Made by a program: the position numbers and the translations under genes. Below are positions 34,701 through 46,500 of a stretch of DNA of 64,000 bases, one piece after another. How positions within the stretch are numbered: the first letter of the stretch is position 1; each line of letters begins with the position of its first letter. Origin of the DNA: Thelonectria olida (taxonomy: Eukaryota > Ascomycota > Sordariomycetes > Hypocreales > Nectriaceae). Where the stretch lies: the NCBI GenBank assembly GCA_020736575.1, contig JAGPYM010000010.1, positions 1,204,473-1,268,472 of the forward strand, written 5' to 3'. Under the pieces are notes generated by a model that did not search any database, was not told the DNA's origin, and saw only the letters and a program-made list of their open reading frames with translations.

Positions 34701-35984
34701 ATGACTCGAAAAACCGATGTCGCGACCCGGGCTCTTATTGTTACATTGAAAAGCTCGTTGGGCGGGAAAACTACTGCCGAAATCGCTGAAATAACCGGAA
34801 TTTCAACACGTACGATCAATAGCATCTATGCCCGGGCTATTGAACGCGGTTTTAACCCAAATCATCGACCTCTGACCCTTCGAGACGAATATCTTCGCGA
34901 TGCCGGCCGCGCCGGGCGCCCTAAGAAGCAGACAGACGAGCGGAGAGATGAGGTTATCGCTAAGGTTCGCAGGGACCGTTATGGAAGGGAAAAATCATGT
35001 GCTGATATTGCGGGCGAGCTCTGTAGCTCCGGATTCGAGATTTCTGCCACTACAGTGTGGAGGATCCTTCGAAAAGCTGGGTTCCGGAAGACGAAGCCGA
35101 CCAGGAAGCCTGGATTGACGAAGAAAATGAGGCAAGCCCGGCTTAGCTGGTGTCTGCAGCATCAATACTGGACCTTGGAGGATTGGAAGAATGTCATTTG
35201 GTCCGATGAGACCTCTGTTATCCTGCTTCATCGGCGCGGGAGCTACCGTGTGTGGAGGAAATCTGATGAGGCCTTCGTTCGAAGTTGTATCCGGGAAAGA
35301 TGGAAAGGAGCGTCTGAATTTATGTTCTGGGGGTGTTTTTCATATGATAAAAAGGGCCCTTGCCACTGCTGGGGTCCTGAGACTGCGATAGAGAAAAAAG
35401 AAGCCGACCAGACGATTGAAGAGATGAATAAGGAACTTGAGCCCCTTATGCGGGAAGACTGGGAGCTTTCAAATGGCATACGACGACTCAATCTTCGTCA
35501 ACTTCCGGGCCCAAAGCCTGCTTTTCGATGGAATAAGCAGACTGGCAAGCTTACGAGAGGTTCAAAGGGCGGGATTGATTGGTATCGGTATCAGAAGGTT
35601 ATTCTGATCCCGAAGATGTTTCCTTTTGCTAAGGAATGTGCCAAGGACCGACTGGGTACAGTTGTTCAAGAAGACAAGGCTCCAGCCCACAGTCATTACA
35701 TTCAACAACGATGTTATGATATCAACAATATCGCCCGGCTGCTTTGGTGTGGAAATTCCCCGGATCTTAACCCTATTGAGCCGGCCTGGCCGTGGTTGAA
35801 AAGACGGACTACTAGAAAAGGGGCCCCAAAATCAAGAAGTGATGCTATTACAGCTTGGAAAGCTGCTTGGAAGGAGCTGCCGCAAGAGGCTATTCAGGCT
35901 TGGATTGAACGCATCCCTCGTCATGTTCAAAAAATCATTGAACTGGAGGGTGGAAATGAGTACAAGGAAGGGCGGACAGACTAG
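34701..35984 (+). CDS. Tc1/mariner transposase, DD34E
   Basis: Cut-and-paste transposase of 427 residues in one exon. The N-terminal DNA-binding part (about 1-140) holds two helix-turn-helix-like segments (TAEIAEITGISTRTINSIY; SCADIAGELCSSGFEIS with TVWRILRKAGF), separated by an AT-hook-like GRPKK at 72-76. The catalytic triad is Asp169 (WSDETS), Asp325 (QEDKAPAH) and Glu360 (SPDLNPIE), with 34 residues between the second Asp and Glu. The 155 residues between the first and second Asp exceed the roughly 90 usual for Tc1, so there is an insert (about 220-310) in the RNase H fold. No stop or frameshift is present, and all three catalytic residues are kept. It starts 160 bp inside the left end and stops 103 bp from the right end. 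Confidence 0.96.
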   Translation: MTRKTDVATRALIVTLKSSLGGKTTAEIAEITGISTRTINSIYARAIERGFNPNHRPLTLRDEYLRDAGRAGRPKKQTDERRDEVIAKVRRDRYGREKSCADIAGELCSSGFEISATTVWRILRKAGFRKTKPTRKPGLTKKMRQARLSWCLQHQYWTLEDWKNVIWSDETSVILLHRRGSYRVWRKSDEAFVRSCIRERWKGASEFMFWGCFSYDKKGPCHCWGPETAIEKKEADQTIEEMNKELEPLMREDWELSNGIRRLNLRQLPGPKPAFRWNKQTGKLTRGSKGGIDWYRYQKVILIPKMFPFAKECAKDRLGTVVQEDKAPAHSHYIQQRCYDINNIARLLWCGNSPDLNPIEPAWPWLKRRTTRKGAPKSRSDAITAWKAAWKELPQEAIQAWIERIPRHVQKIIELEGGNEYKEGRTD

Positions 35985-36061
35985 GGGTACATCTGGGAAT
36001 TGACACATATGTAATACATACTAATTTGCTTTTTCCTACTCCACTAGCGTCCTTAGCGTGA

Positions 36062-36087
36062 GCAACAACTTTTGAAATGCACCTCCG
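36062..36087 (-). repeat. Right terminal inverted repeat of the Tc1/mariner element
   Basis: Exact reverse complement of the left end over 26 bases, followed by TA at 36088-36089. Confidence 0.96.
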
Positions 36088-36500
36088 TACCAAGATGCGA
36101 AATGTGAGACCTCAACACCCTGCCCAAGATGAGATTCAAGACCTGGGTGCCCCCCTCCCCCGAAAAAGAAATAAATAAAACGGGCGAAACGGGCGGGGTT
36201 CATTTCATCGTAAACATGAGTGACACAGCAGACCCGGCAATGTCTGGGATCCGGGGGACGAGATGAGATGAGATCTCGTTGTTTTAATTGGCGTGGCCCT
36301 GGTCACCGTTACCGTCGCAGTACCAGTCGTAGCCGCCGCCGTTGTCGCTACTGCTGTTCATTTGTTTTGGTGTTGATGCCACCATCTCTGCTGCATGCAG
36401 GTGACGGGAGAGATCCAGATGCCGCGGTGATTTGGAATTCCGGATTATTTGGGAAAACAGAGGCAGAGGTTGCTGGGTAGCACACATGCACGCACGGCAG

Positions 36501-36562
36501 GGGAAAAAGAAAAGAAAGAAAGAAGGAAAGAAGTAAAGAAAGAAAGAAAGAAAGAGGGAGAG
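36501..36562 (+). repeat. GAAA/AAAG-rich purine tract
   Basis: About 60 bases almost only A and G, mostly AAAG and GAAG units. Confidence 0.85.
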
Positions 36563-36869
36563 GCGTGGGCCTAGCCAACGGTGGACGAGGGCGGGAAGCG
36601 GGAAAAGTGGAACCTGCGGGCATACGTCGCTGCCACCGAGCTACGTCAACCAACCAATCTCCAACACAACGGGGCCCAGCAGACGGTGACAGGGCAAGGA
36701 CAGGGCCTCCAACGACCCGACTAGGGATGGGAGGACTTGGGAAAGGGGGGGAGGGGGGGCGTGAATCGCCTTTCTTCAGCTCCCGACGTTGCAAACAATC
36801 GGGGCAGGGGACAAGGGACGAATGCAGCAACGGGATCGACGATTGGTCAGGGGGCACCAAGACAAATGG

Positions 36870-36891
36870 GACAAGACAAGACAAGACAAGG
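36870..36891 (+). repeat. GACAA pentanucleotide repeat
   Basis: Four tandem ACAAG/GACAA units in non-coding DNA. Confidence 0.85.
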
Positions 36892-38122
36892 ACTGTCCGT
36901 ACAATACAAGGGTACATGGGCTTTGCACTCAGTCAGCCGAAACAACCTCACCCGAAATTTTTCGGTCTCCCGTTTTTCGGCCCCAAAAGCAACGAGAGTA
37001 AAGATGCAGATAATTCTATCTTCGTACCCGAGCTTACCATGCACTCATTGACGTGATGTGACACACCCGCCTAACGCCGGGGTTTGCTTTGGTCGCGACC
37101 CCCCTGGCGATCAGTGATCACTAATCTGAGAATGATGGGAGGATTTCCTTGGCTTCGGCTGAGATCCTCCCACATTGTGATTGTTGCAATATTCTTCACC
37201 GTGAAGATCCCCGATAGAATTCGGGTGAAGAGACCCGCCCGCCTTGTGCAAGCTAGGAAGGTGTTTGGTGTCAGTCAATCAAGTGTCAGAGAGAGGATTC
37301 ATTTCGATAAAATGAGGAAAAAGGATAAAATAAAATGGAAATAAGAAAGAGAAGAAACCAAAGAGTCAAGCGGCGATAGTTCCATTCTTCATAGGCACTC
37401 ATACTCCATAGTCAATCTTCCACCTCCTCCAACGAGATTGAGCCATGACAACGCTGCCAGCGACTGGGAAAAATTCTTTAGTGCCCGCCAAGCGTATCCG
37501 GTGCCCCGGTACCAGTTGGACTGTCGTTCTGTGGACGTGGAGAATGAGATCCAAGTTGTGTTGCCGGAACCCTACCGTCCGTCCTTTACCCTAATCTGAG
37601 GTAGTGCAGGTATTCCGCAACGGTCTTTGTTGTCCGTGATGGGTGAGACAAGGGAGGGGAGTGCTTCGTTAGATTCAGACCTTCTCTTCATCAGCTGCCC
37701 TTCTCCGCACCCTCGAGGAAGATCTGCATCTAACTTCGTGCCGTCCGCCTGCGTTGCGTCTGTGTGTGTGGCAGTGTTTGAAGATGATGAAGAGGATGAC
37801 GACGTCGTGACCGCTCACCACCCCCCCTGGCGGAAACCAAAACAATGGCACTGTCGCTGGGCTGACGATCAAGAGTCACCACAGGGGGCCACAGCCATCG
37901 GGAATCCACGACCACTGGAAACGTTAGCCTTGTCATTTCCACCGAATCACGGGAACATCCATGCGAGCACCCTTGACCCCTTGTACAGAACCGCCCTGCT
38001 GGGCCTGGACGATATCGGGGCCGAAAAAAGAAAGGAGAGCGATGCTTGCGAAGTCCTGTGGAAGCCTGAAGAGAAGAAAAAAAAAAATAGAAAAAAAAAT
38101 TAACACAAGGGCGAATGGGTGG

Positions 38123-38142
38123 GAGAGAGAGAGAGAGAGAAA
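38123..38142 (+). repeat. (GA)n microsatellite
   Basis: About ten GA dinucleotides in a row, just after A-rich tracts around 38080-38100. Confidence 0.85.
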
Positions 38143-41100
38143 GTCAATGAAAAGCAAAGAAAAAGGAAATAAGACGAATGAAAAAGGAAGGAGAGTCATG
38201 CGCTGGAAAGCGCAATGAAATGAGGAAACTGCGGGCAATTTCCTGACTATCTTTCAGCTGATGAAATCAAACCTTCGTGATGCTTCAAAATGCCGCGCTC
38301 AGAGTCGTCAAGCCTCGCCAAATCTCCAATGGTGAATGAAACGCAGGGAAAAGAAAATTAAAATAAACTATGTAGGCCAAAAAAAGGCTAAAGAAACAAC
38401 AATAACAATAACTCGCAATCGCCTCAGAAAATGCGAGTAAACTCAGTCCCGAAGCCCACCAACTTTCATACCTAATGACAAGCCGTTCTTTAGAAGCATC
38501 CGTTGCTTCAGTGTTGTTTGTTATTTTTTGCTCATCCCTCTCGTCGCTTCACGGTTGAGCTGTCGACTTCCTTTTTCCATGTCTCAATCCTCCCTGCCTT
38601 GTGTGTATTGACCCTTGTCTTTTCTTCTTGAACAACAACTGGACCAGATAGATATTTGAAATATCTTTGCTTTCCTTTTTGTTTCTCTTTTATTGTTTCC
38701 TCGCCCCCTTCGTTTACCCAGTTTGCCTCTCCAGATTTTTTTCAGCTCTTCAATCTTGTGGGGACTTCAGTTGATGCAGGTGTTCGAATCCTGGCAGGAT
38801 TTCGTCACCCGAGTTACTTCATACACTCCATCCCCCAGCTGCAAAGTCCAATTCCGAACAAGGGGACCCCGAGACAGCATTACGCTAAAAAGCAAGGCCT
38901 CCGTGTCAAAGCCCACCCGTCAGGGATCTGTTCCTATTCGTTTTTGCCTGGAGCGCCGTTGCGGATTGCGAACGCCATCAAGGCCAGACCTGCGTCGTGC
39001 TCTGTATCGTCGTCGGGACGTGCATCCACGCGGGCAAACCAAGGGAGCACACAACTACCAAGTACCTACGCCTACTTCGTACCCATGATTCGTACACGAG
39101 CTGACTCCCCCAAAGGCATATGGATGGCCTGGTTTGCTCATCAAGTTTGTTGCACCGTTACACCAAAGACCACCTGCCTGTGCATGGCTAAGCGGGAGGG
39201 CACAGAGAGGCTCCCACAATGTGCTTTGACCCGGATACAAAAAATACGAACACAAGGATAAACGACTGACTCGAGGTAGACGTTTGGGCTTCGTCCCGTT
39301 CGCCCGTCAATCTAGGATGCGCTACAAGTGAATGACAAACGAGATTGATGGGGCAGGGGTATCATCAGATTTGCGAAGCTTCACAATGTGCGCTACCAAA
39401 CATGACAACTGGGACGGTGGTGGCTGATGAGCTATGATGATGGAGGACGTGACTAGGCCCAAGCAGAGATAGATCCTCCTGGAGACAACGGCCTAATGGT
39501 CGGCCATAGCCTATTGGGCGACGGTTACTGTTGTATTGGGAATTGCGATTGAAGACGGTTCCCGTCAAGGAGGGTGGGGTGGGGTCGAACAATTAGGTAT
39601 TGGTGTCTCGTTCTGGCGTCTGGCGCCGCCAACCAAAAGGACAGGACATGACAGGACAAGGCGTCCAAGAGCTCCCAAGCTCACCCGTCGGATCGGGCCA
39701 AGGTGCGGGTGAAGGCAGCTTGGGCCAAGGACCATCGAAACGTTCGGTGTGCGTTGGCCAAAAACTAGCTTCAGTCTACGCCCTGCCCGCCGTCCCGCCC
39801 GCCAACTGGGTTGGAATGAATTGAATCGTCATGGAGCTGGACAAAGAGCCCATGCAAAGAGCCCAGGGGCGGGTTTACTTCGCACCCCAACAGGGGCTTC
39901 ATGGGATGTTCTCGGTCTCTCTTTGTGTCCCGGTCGGACGATCGCTCGAATGGCATTCACGTCGTGAGCGCGTATTCGCGGTTGGATGAGACAGCTGACA
40001 TATTGGCGTTGGTGATGACGATGGGGATGGATGGATGGACGGATGATCTGAGGCACTGATCTCGTACCGTTGCAATGCCGCCATTAGTACCTACCGAGCG
40101 GCAGGTAAAGGTACCTTCCTCACTTGGCCAAGTGCAGTCACAATGCCGCAGTGCAGGTCGACTTCAGAAAGGACGGGCGAAAAGAAAAGGCAGCCGCGAG
40201 AGAAAGCCCTGCCCAGGTTTGGTCGATTTGTGTCGGGTACCCGATCTCCCCCTCCCTCTTTTCGGTTTGTTTCGTTTCGTTTCATTCGAATCCAAATCAA
40301 AACCAGAGAGGCCAGCTCCAGTTGGGCCTAGTGCCCACATCGCGATATCCACCTTCAGCTGGACGATGCCGGAAAAAGCAATGACAAAGCCTGCTAGGCC
40401 CAAAGCGCACCGGCCAAAGCGGGCTACTGGCTTGGGCCTGATCCCTGTCAACGGCCTTGAGTTGGATGAAGATAATAAACGGCGGCGCCAACCACCTTGA
40501 CCTTGTCAAACTGTCGGAAAGCCTTCTTCCCGGCCGCACACACCACTCTCATGATCCAGCTGCCAGCATCCAAAGGGCGCTAAGACAGCCAGGCTCGGGG
40601 ACGAGGAAACAAGGAAAACGTCCTATTGGATTCAACCCCGGCCCTTGATGGGCACCCCTCCTCTCCGTGTGAGACAAGCGCCATGGAGAGAAACATATGC
40701 ATCAACAGGGGGAAACAAGAGCGAGAGAGAGGGCGAGATGATTCCCAAACAGGACAGGGAACAAGGGACATGCATGGTATTAACATTGAACCCTAATGCA
40801 AAACGGGGTCATGGACAACGAGCAGAAGCAGCCGATGATTAGGTAAATGGTCAGGGTATCTAGGCAATCGAGATTTTGGCACCTGGATCGGACATGACAA
40901 TCAACTCAATGCAGTCCGAGCCCGCTTGCAGATCCACGTCGATCCTGCCGGACTCCCCCATCTAAAACGGCTTCATCGTCATTTACCATAATTCACGATC
41001 CAGGAGCATCTTCACTCATCGATTGTCCCGGAAGTGGAAAGACGAAGCCCTTGCCATACAACCGTAACCAACAGCACCACCACCAACAACAATAACAACA

Positions 41101-42726
41101 CCATCTACGGATAAACCCCCAAAAAATGAAACGCCCCATTGCTTAACGCAAACCTTGAGACGTTCCCCTTCACACGTCCCCCCCCCCCCTCTTGCTTCTC
41201 CCATCAGGTACGAAGCCCAAGTATTCAGCCTGGGCACCCAAAAATCCCATCCGCCAGATCCCCACCCCGAAAATGGCTGCTGCCACATTCCAGTCCACTT
41301 ACAGAGTGGACGCTTCTGTCTAGAGAAGGCAGAGGCGTCTTGGCCAACCGCTTGGATCACCGGCATCACGGTTGGCTAGACTCGATGCCGACCCAAGCAT
41401 GTAGATGTAGATGTAGATGTGTGATAATCTGTGGGTAGCTGTAGGTGCAGCAACATCACCATCAAGCTGTACACGAGGCAAAAAAAAAAAAAAGAGAAAA
41501 AAAAAGAGAAGGAAGCGAAAGCCAGCTACGCAAGGGCGTGGCAAGATGAGGCACGATAGCGTACGCGCCGTCGTCACACGCAGCAAACAGCACCGGCACA
41601 GGCTCACCGGCTTGCTCCATACATACGAAAGACATGCATCAGTCTATGGATGTAGTTATGTGTCCATCGTCATCCCACATCCCCGAACACAACATGGACA
41701 ACGTCTCGCCAGCCAATTGAACCAACGGGGACCGCCTCTATCCGGGAATACTGCATGCAGAGAGTTAACCGACCACAGGATCCTAAGTACTAAAGTTACC
41801 CGCGGAAGCTGCCTTAGCCTCTTCGACTCTCGACCCTCGTGCCGCCTGTCACCTTGGCGGCGAGTGACTTTGTACCACCACATCTCAGCCCGATGCCCTA
41901 CGTCTGTCTAGCCCTCTGGTTCCTCTCGCCTCCCCTCCCGTTTCCGAAAAAGCAAGGAGTCTCCCTCCTTGCCTCTTCGCACTCGAAACAGCCCCCATCA
42001 CTTTCGAAGACATCTCTCGTCGCACTCGCTCCTGTGTCTGGCTAGCCACTATTGGACCCGCCAGCTAGTCAGCGTGCAGACATACCATGGACATGGGTAT
42101 GCTCATGGCTCCAGAACGAATCCTAGCTGTTAAGGATCAGTGATCTGCTGGTATTTTACTGAGCCACGGGTTTAGTCTCAGGTTAAGTGATAGCAGAAAT
42201 CAATATTTTCTTCTGAATGTGTGGACATTGGTTTGGATAATTTAATTCATCGACTAATCTATCCTAATACTCCAACTGTATATAGCACTTTTAGTAGCTG
42301 TGCCCATATCCTCCGCAGGCAGTCGTCCGCGATTGCGTGGGTATCTATCTGTTCAATCTCGTGCTGTTTTCACCCCCAAACTCTCCGGCCTCGCCTTCAG
42401 CCCTCTGCATTGGGCTTGAGTGAATCGCTTGATTGTTCACTCATATGTGATCAAAGGCGCGTGGGATGCTCGCTATTCCTCTGTCAATTGGGTTTTGGTA
42501 TGCCCAAATGGCCTCGTGGCCGCCACGGACTCTTGCATGCGTTGTCGACTTGTGTGGAATTGGTGAGGGTTTGCCCATGATAGGGCTCATAGTGACCCTC
42601 CTGTTTCATCCCTGTCCTATCCTTGCGGTGCAGCTTCGGTCGTGGTATATATGTATAATTTGAATGGAAGTTGGGTGGGATGTGTCTTGGTAGATGATGC
42701 CCACAACCGTCTTTGCCCCGATATCT

Positions 42727-43560
42727 CTAACCGAGGAGAGAATTCAGGTTCATTCGCGAGTCTTTAGGCTTTTTCTGCATCTGGGTTTGTTGCTGCATCT
42801 GGAGCTGCTGATGCTGAGGCGAGTTTGGCGCCGTGAGTAGCTGGGTCTGAGGCACCAAGGGTGGAAGGCGAGGCTGAGAATCATGGAAAGAGGGCGAGGC
42901 TAGCGCGCTTAGGCTAGGTAGCTTAGGGTCTACTGGGGATGACACCACATTGCTGCGTAGGGGAGGCAACTGGACGCGGATCGGCAAAGCGCGGTGGTGA
43001 GGTGGTGAGGTGGTGTAATTGGATCCCGCATCGGACTCGGCAGTTTCGGAGGAGCAGGGCGATGGCAACGGGGCCTCGACCCAAGACATTGGGTGTCTGT
43101 GAACCTGGTTCAGTTGCAACGACTGGGCCCTCGGTGGGGGAAGTGCTGTTGTGGACACGGCGAGAGGTTGGCCGTTGAATTGGTGGTCATCATAGATCTG
43201 GACTGTTCGTCGACGATCCTGTCTCTTGCGTCGGTTTTGGCTTCCATTCCACCAATTCTTGACAGCATTGTCACTTCGTCCGTCAAGCCGGCGGGCGATC
43301 TCAGCCCATCGCTTCCCCAGTTCCCTCACCAGTTTCTCAATGACAAGGCCCTCCTCCTGGGTGATGGGACTATGATTCAGTGACGGCTTGAGGTTCTGGT
43401 GGTAGCGTTCTCGGCACTGCTTGGGCGTTCGTGAGCCGATGGTGGCGGAGATTTTTACCCAGTTGAGGGGACCATGTCGGGCCACGAGCTGCATTAAAAA
43501 GGTGTCTTCGTTGTTTGACCACGGGCCTCTCCTGTGGTGGGGTGAAGGAGGGGAAGACAT
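42727..43560 (-). CDS. flbD: FlbD/RCA-1 type MYB transcription factor, conidiation regulator
   Basis: Two-repeat MYB protein of 277 residues in one exon. R2 (about 10-60) and R3 (about 62-112) are seen through RRGPWSNNEDTFLMQLV, PKQCRERYHQNLKPSLNH, GKRWAEIARRL and GRSDNAVKNWWNGSQNRRKR. This exact DNA-binding signature is that of Aspergillus FlbD and Neurospora RCA-1, which act upstream in asexual development. The rest is Pro/Ser/Gln-rich, with a QQLQMQQQTQMQ run near the C-terminus, and ends MNLNSLLG. The ATG at 43560 lies just before the basic start of R2, as in relatives. The gene is isolated: 6.6 kb without a gene downstream and 4.6 kb upstream, which fits a heavily regulated developmental gene. 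Nuclear location is inferred. Confidence 0.95.
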   Translation of the reverse strand: MSSPPSPHHRRGPWSNNEDTFLMQLVARHGPLNWVKISATIGSRTPKQCRERYHQNLKPSLNHSPITQEEGLVIEKLVRELGKRWAEIARRLDGRSDNAVKNWWNGSQNRRKRQDRRRTVQIYDDHQFNGQPLAVSTTALPPPRAQSLQLNQVHRHPMSWVEAPLPSPCSSETAESDAGSNYTTSPPHHRALPIRVQLPPLRSNVVSSPVDPKLPSLSALASPSFHDSQPRLPPLVPQTQLLTAPNSPQHQQLQMQQQTQMQKKPKDSRMNLNSLLG

Positions 43561-46500
43561 GTTGGAGGACGTTATAAGACGATGATGTAGAAGGCGATGG
43601 ACCTTGGTGGTAAGCTTTTATGATGGGCGGCGACGTGTAGTACGTAGGCGGTGGTGAGGTGGCTGAGGATGATGCTGACTGAAGATGATGCAGATGAACA
43701 GAAGATAAAACAACAGTCGTGTGTTGGAGCTCGGAATCTTTAGAGATATTTACAGATGAAGATGATGGTTCAGAAACGAAAAGGTTGGTGCAGTTGGGAG
43801 GAGGGAGGTGAGGTGATCAAATACCCGTGAGCCAAGACGGGGCTGATGGGGGCAGCATTTGGCATGAAGCGTAATGTATGGAGAGCAATGGAAGCTGCGA
43901 CATGGGGAGACATGGGGTGTCCCTGGGGGTGAGGTGAGGCACCAACTTTGTCGACAAACTTTCTCGATCTGCTACTACAGTAGGGTGCCGCTGTCGAGAT
44001 AGATGGGCGGGGCCGCGTGGAGTACACGGGGGGCGTGAGAGAGTAAACGACGGGGGAGTTGGGGACGGCAGGAGTGACCGGGGCCAAGGGGGGAGGGGTG
44101 TCTTGGAGCTGTGATGGACCGATTTGAGTGAGTGAAAGGCTGTCATGTCAACGAGCTGGACTAATGTTTTTTTCGGGTCATGGCTGCGTCCGGCCCAACG
44201 AAAAAAAAAGCCCCCAGAAGTGACAAGCTGTTCGTGGCATCGTGGTTGGCTCCGTCCTTGGCGATTGAGATTCCTCTATTTTCGAAGGCACCTTTCGCCG
44301 GATGCGATAACCTCCACCGCCCGTTAATGACCCCATCATTAGTTATCTCGGATCCAGCCGCTCACTCATCCTCCTCCTCGTTCAGGAACCTGCTGCCTCA
44401 CACCCATACTCTGGACCGTCACGGTCTTCCTCTCCCTGCTCAGCCCAGTCCCAGTCCGGTTACCCAGGTCAACGCTCTATCGGAAGGCGGGTGACCTGCC
44501 ACAAACTGTCCCAGGCGGTTGCAAGTTCTCCCGGATGCAGTGGTCCATCGGGACCAAGTAGTACCCTCTCAAAAGTTCAAAGAGAGGATTCGTAGAAGGC
44601 CATGTGTGGGAAGCTCTCAACAGCGTCACGAAGCTCTGCGCCGTACATTCATACTCGGTAACCTCAGTACGGTACCAACCTTTGGCCCTCTGATGGTCAC
44701 TCCTGTGACATTCTTCTTCTCACGTGCCTGGACAGAGGTTTTCGGCTTAATGGAGGAGGAAGATGCCGTTGCGCCTTGACTAACTACCTTTGAGGGCACA
44801 GGAAGTGAGTGTCGGCTCGCCGACTGACGCATCATGACCTTGGATCGTCATCGCTGAACACCGGAATTGAGTTTGGTGTTGATAGGGACTGACATGGACT
44901 TGACTTTATGGACACATCCCATTTGTCTGAATTCTTGTTTATTTCAACGGTAGAGCTTAAGAAGAGTGGATCATCATGATGTCGAAGAGAATGCATTTGC
45001 CTGTTGGGTTCGGGTTGCGAACTTCATGCTTTTGTACGGCAAATAACGTTACCCTCAACGCACCTCCAACGCTCCAATCCGCCCCAATGTTCAGGGCATC
45101 ATTCCTGTCCATGACAGACTGCTTTGGCTGCTCGGTATTAGAGTTCACTCCCGAAAATGATAACAGGTTCTTGAGCGAGGAAACCGCCGTCGTTGAATCC
45201 AGCTACCTTTTCGGAGCATGAGTGTTTAAGGGTGAGTCCTACTCCGTTATGATGCTTCAAGATGCTTCTCCGGTTCCCCGTGATTCCTAACCTCGCCCGT
45301 TCGCCTCATATGCTTGATGCTGACATTGGCATCTGTTGGTCCATTTGTGGCCGGACCTTGCCGCCCACAAAGGCCCAAGCCACCAGCTCAATGGAAGAAG
45401 CCACAACCAACTCCAGCCTTGGCCTCATGGGTTCCTAGCTGCTCTCATCAACTCCGGATCGCATCGGGCAATGAGTGCCAAGTAGAGTTTGATCTGGTTC
45501 TTGTTGACAAATGCCACCAACCGTGACTCTTGCTGCATCCGTCAATGCTCTTCAAGCCATCGGTCCATCCGTCGGCCTACAAGCGGGCCAGCTGTCGCCA
45601 ACAGAAGACCTTTCATCTGGCTGCTGGCTCGTGCAGGTGGAAATCCAGAGGGTTGACTCTAGCACGGCATCGAGTTTTGTCTGCCTTTGGCTGCTCTGGG
45701 AGAGGGGAAACGCTGGAGCCATGGTTCGTTCAGATGTTCAACCCTTCAGACACTGCCAGTGCTTGGAAGAAAGGCGAGCACAGGCGAGTTGGGTGCGTAC
45801 GAAGTTTACGAACAGAGGTGACAGTTGTGGACAGGGCCGCAGGTGCCAAGGGCCAGTGAGCGAGCGAGTGGGCAAGTGCAAACAGGCAATCGCGGATCGT
45901 GGAGGAGGAGCTTGTTTCCAAGCCAGCGATGGTCGTTGCCAGTCGCAGTCACCGTCACCATCGCCGCCAGCGTCAGCGCCAGCGCCGTCGCGCCAAGTGC
46001 AAGGGGCCACTGGCCCAGGAGCAGTCCAGGAGCAGCCCAGGAGCAGCTGGGGGAGAGGCCGGGGGCCGGGGGCCGGGGCCGGGGGTCGAGGCAGGGCGAT
46101 CATCGTCAACGGGTGGCTGCTGGCCTGAGCCACCTGGTTAGGATCGCCGTGCCCTGGGCCGGATCGGTGGAGGCGTTTTCGCTTCCGCCTCGAGACAAAC
46201 GCTGGGCTTGTCGGGGCTTTATTGCGAGCGACAGAGACGGTCCAGGTCTCCAAAGATGCGTCAGGCAGCCGTCGAGTTGGATGGAATGCTGATCATTAGG
46301 GCGACGACGGGACCTGGAGTCATGCCCTGCGTCGCACGGTAGGGTGTTTGGTAGGAAACCTTACCAAGCGTCCGTATTCTCTGAGCCTTGGGCAACGTTG
46401 CACACCTGACTCATTACCAACACTACGACCAACAAAGTACGAAGCAGGTGACTTGGTACTGCCCCAATGCCCGTACCGCAAAGACTGCCGAGCACAACAG

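Larger units (their letters stand above)
34541..36087 (+). mobile_element. Complete Tc1/mariner DNA transposon, 1547 bp
   Basis: The ends are perfect 26-bp inverted repeats (34541-34566 and 36062-36087), followed by a further imperfect match (GACGCTAATG versus GACGCTAGTG in inverse). TA dinucleotides at 34539-34540 and 36088-36089 flank the element, the standard Tc1/mariner target duplication. A single uninterrupted transposase ORF fills the middle. There is no sign of the C-to-T decay seen in the AT-rich block at the right end of the window, so the insertion is probably recent or unmutated. Confidence 0.96.
36090..42726. other. Long gene-free stretch between the Tc1 element and flbD
   Basis: 6.6 kb, downstream of flbD. 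I find no ORF with recognisable content and no pair of ORFs that splice into one. It is rich in mononucleotide and simple repeats (GA-rich 36501-36562, GACAA 36870-36891, GA 38123-38142, G-runs near 36747-36760, C-run near 41180, A-runs near 41481-41505, GTAGAT near 41401-41418). The stretch 38490-38760 is pyrimidine-rich like a promoter and leader but leads into no credible coding sequence. Confidence 0.5.

Noticed and set aside
36565..37056. 163-codon ORF next to the Tc1 element
   Set aside because: It covers purine-rich and GACAA repeats, with repetitive translation in all frames.
38656..39261. 201-codon ORF on the plus strand
   Set aside because: No recognisable domain, Cys/Ser/Pro-rich mixed composition, and similar-length ORFs overlap it in other frames.
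45511..46253. Several overlapping ORFs of 80-205 codons on both strands
   Set aside because: They arise from one GC-rich, low-complexity stretch, coexist in opposite frames, and none shows a motif or plausible splice partner.
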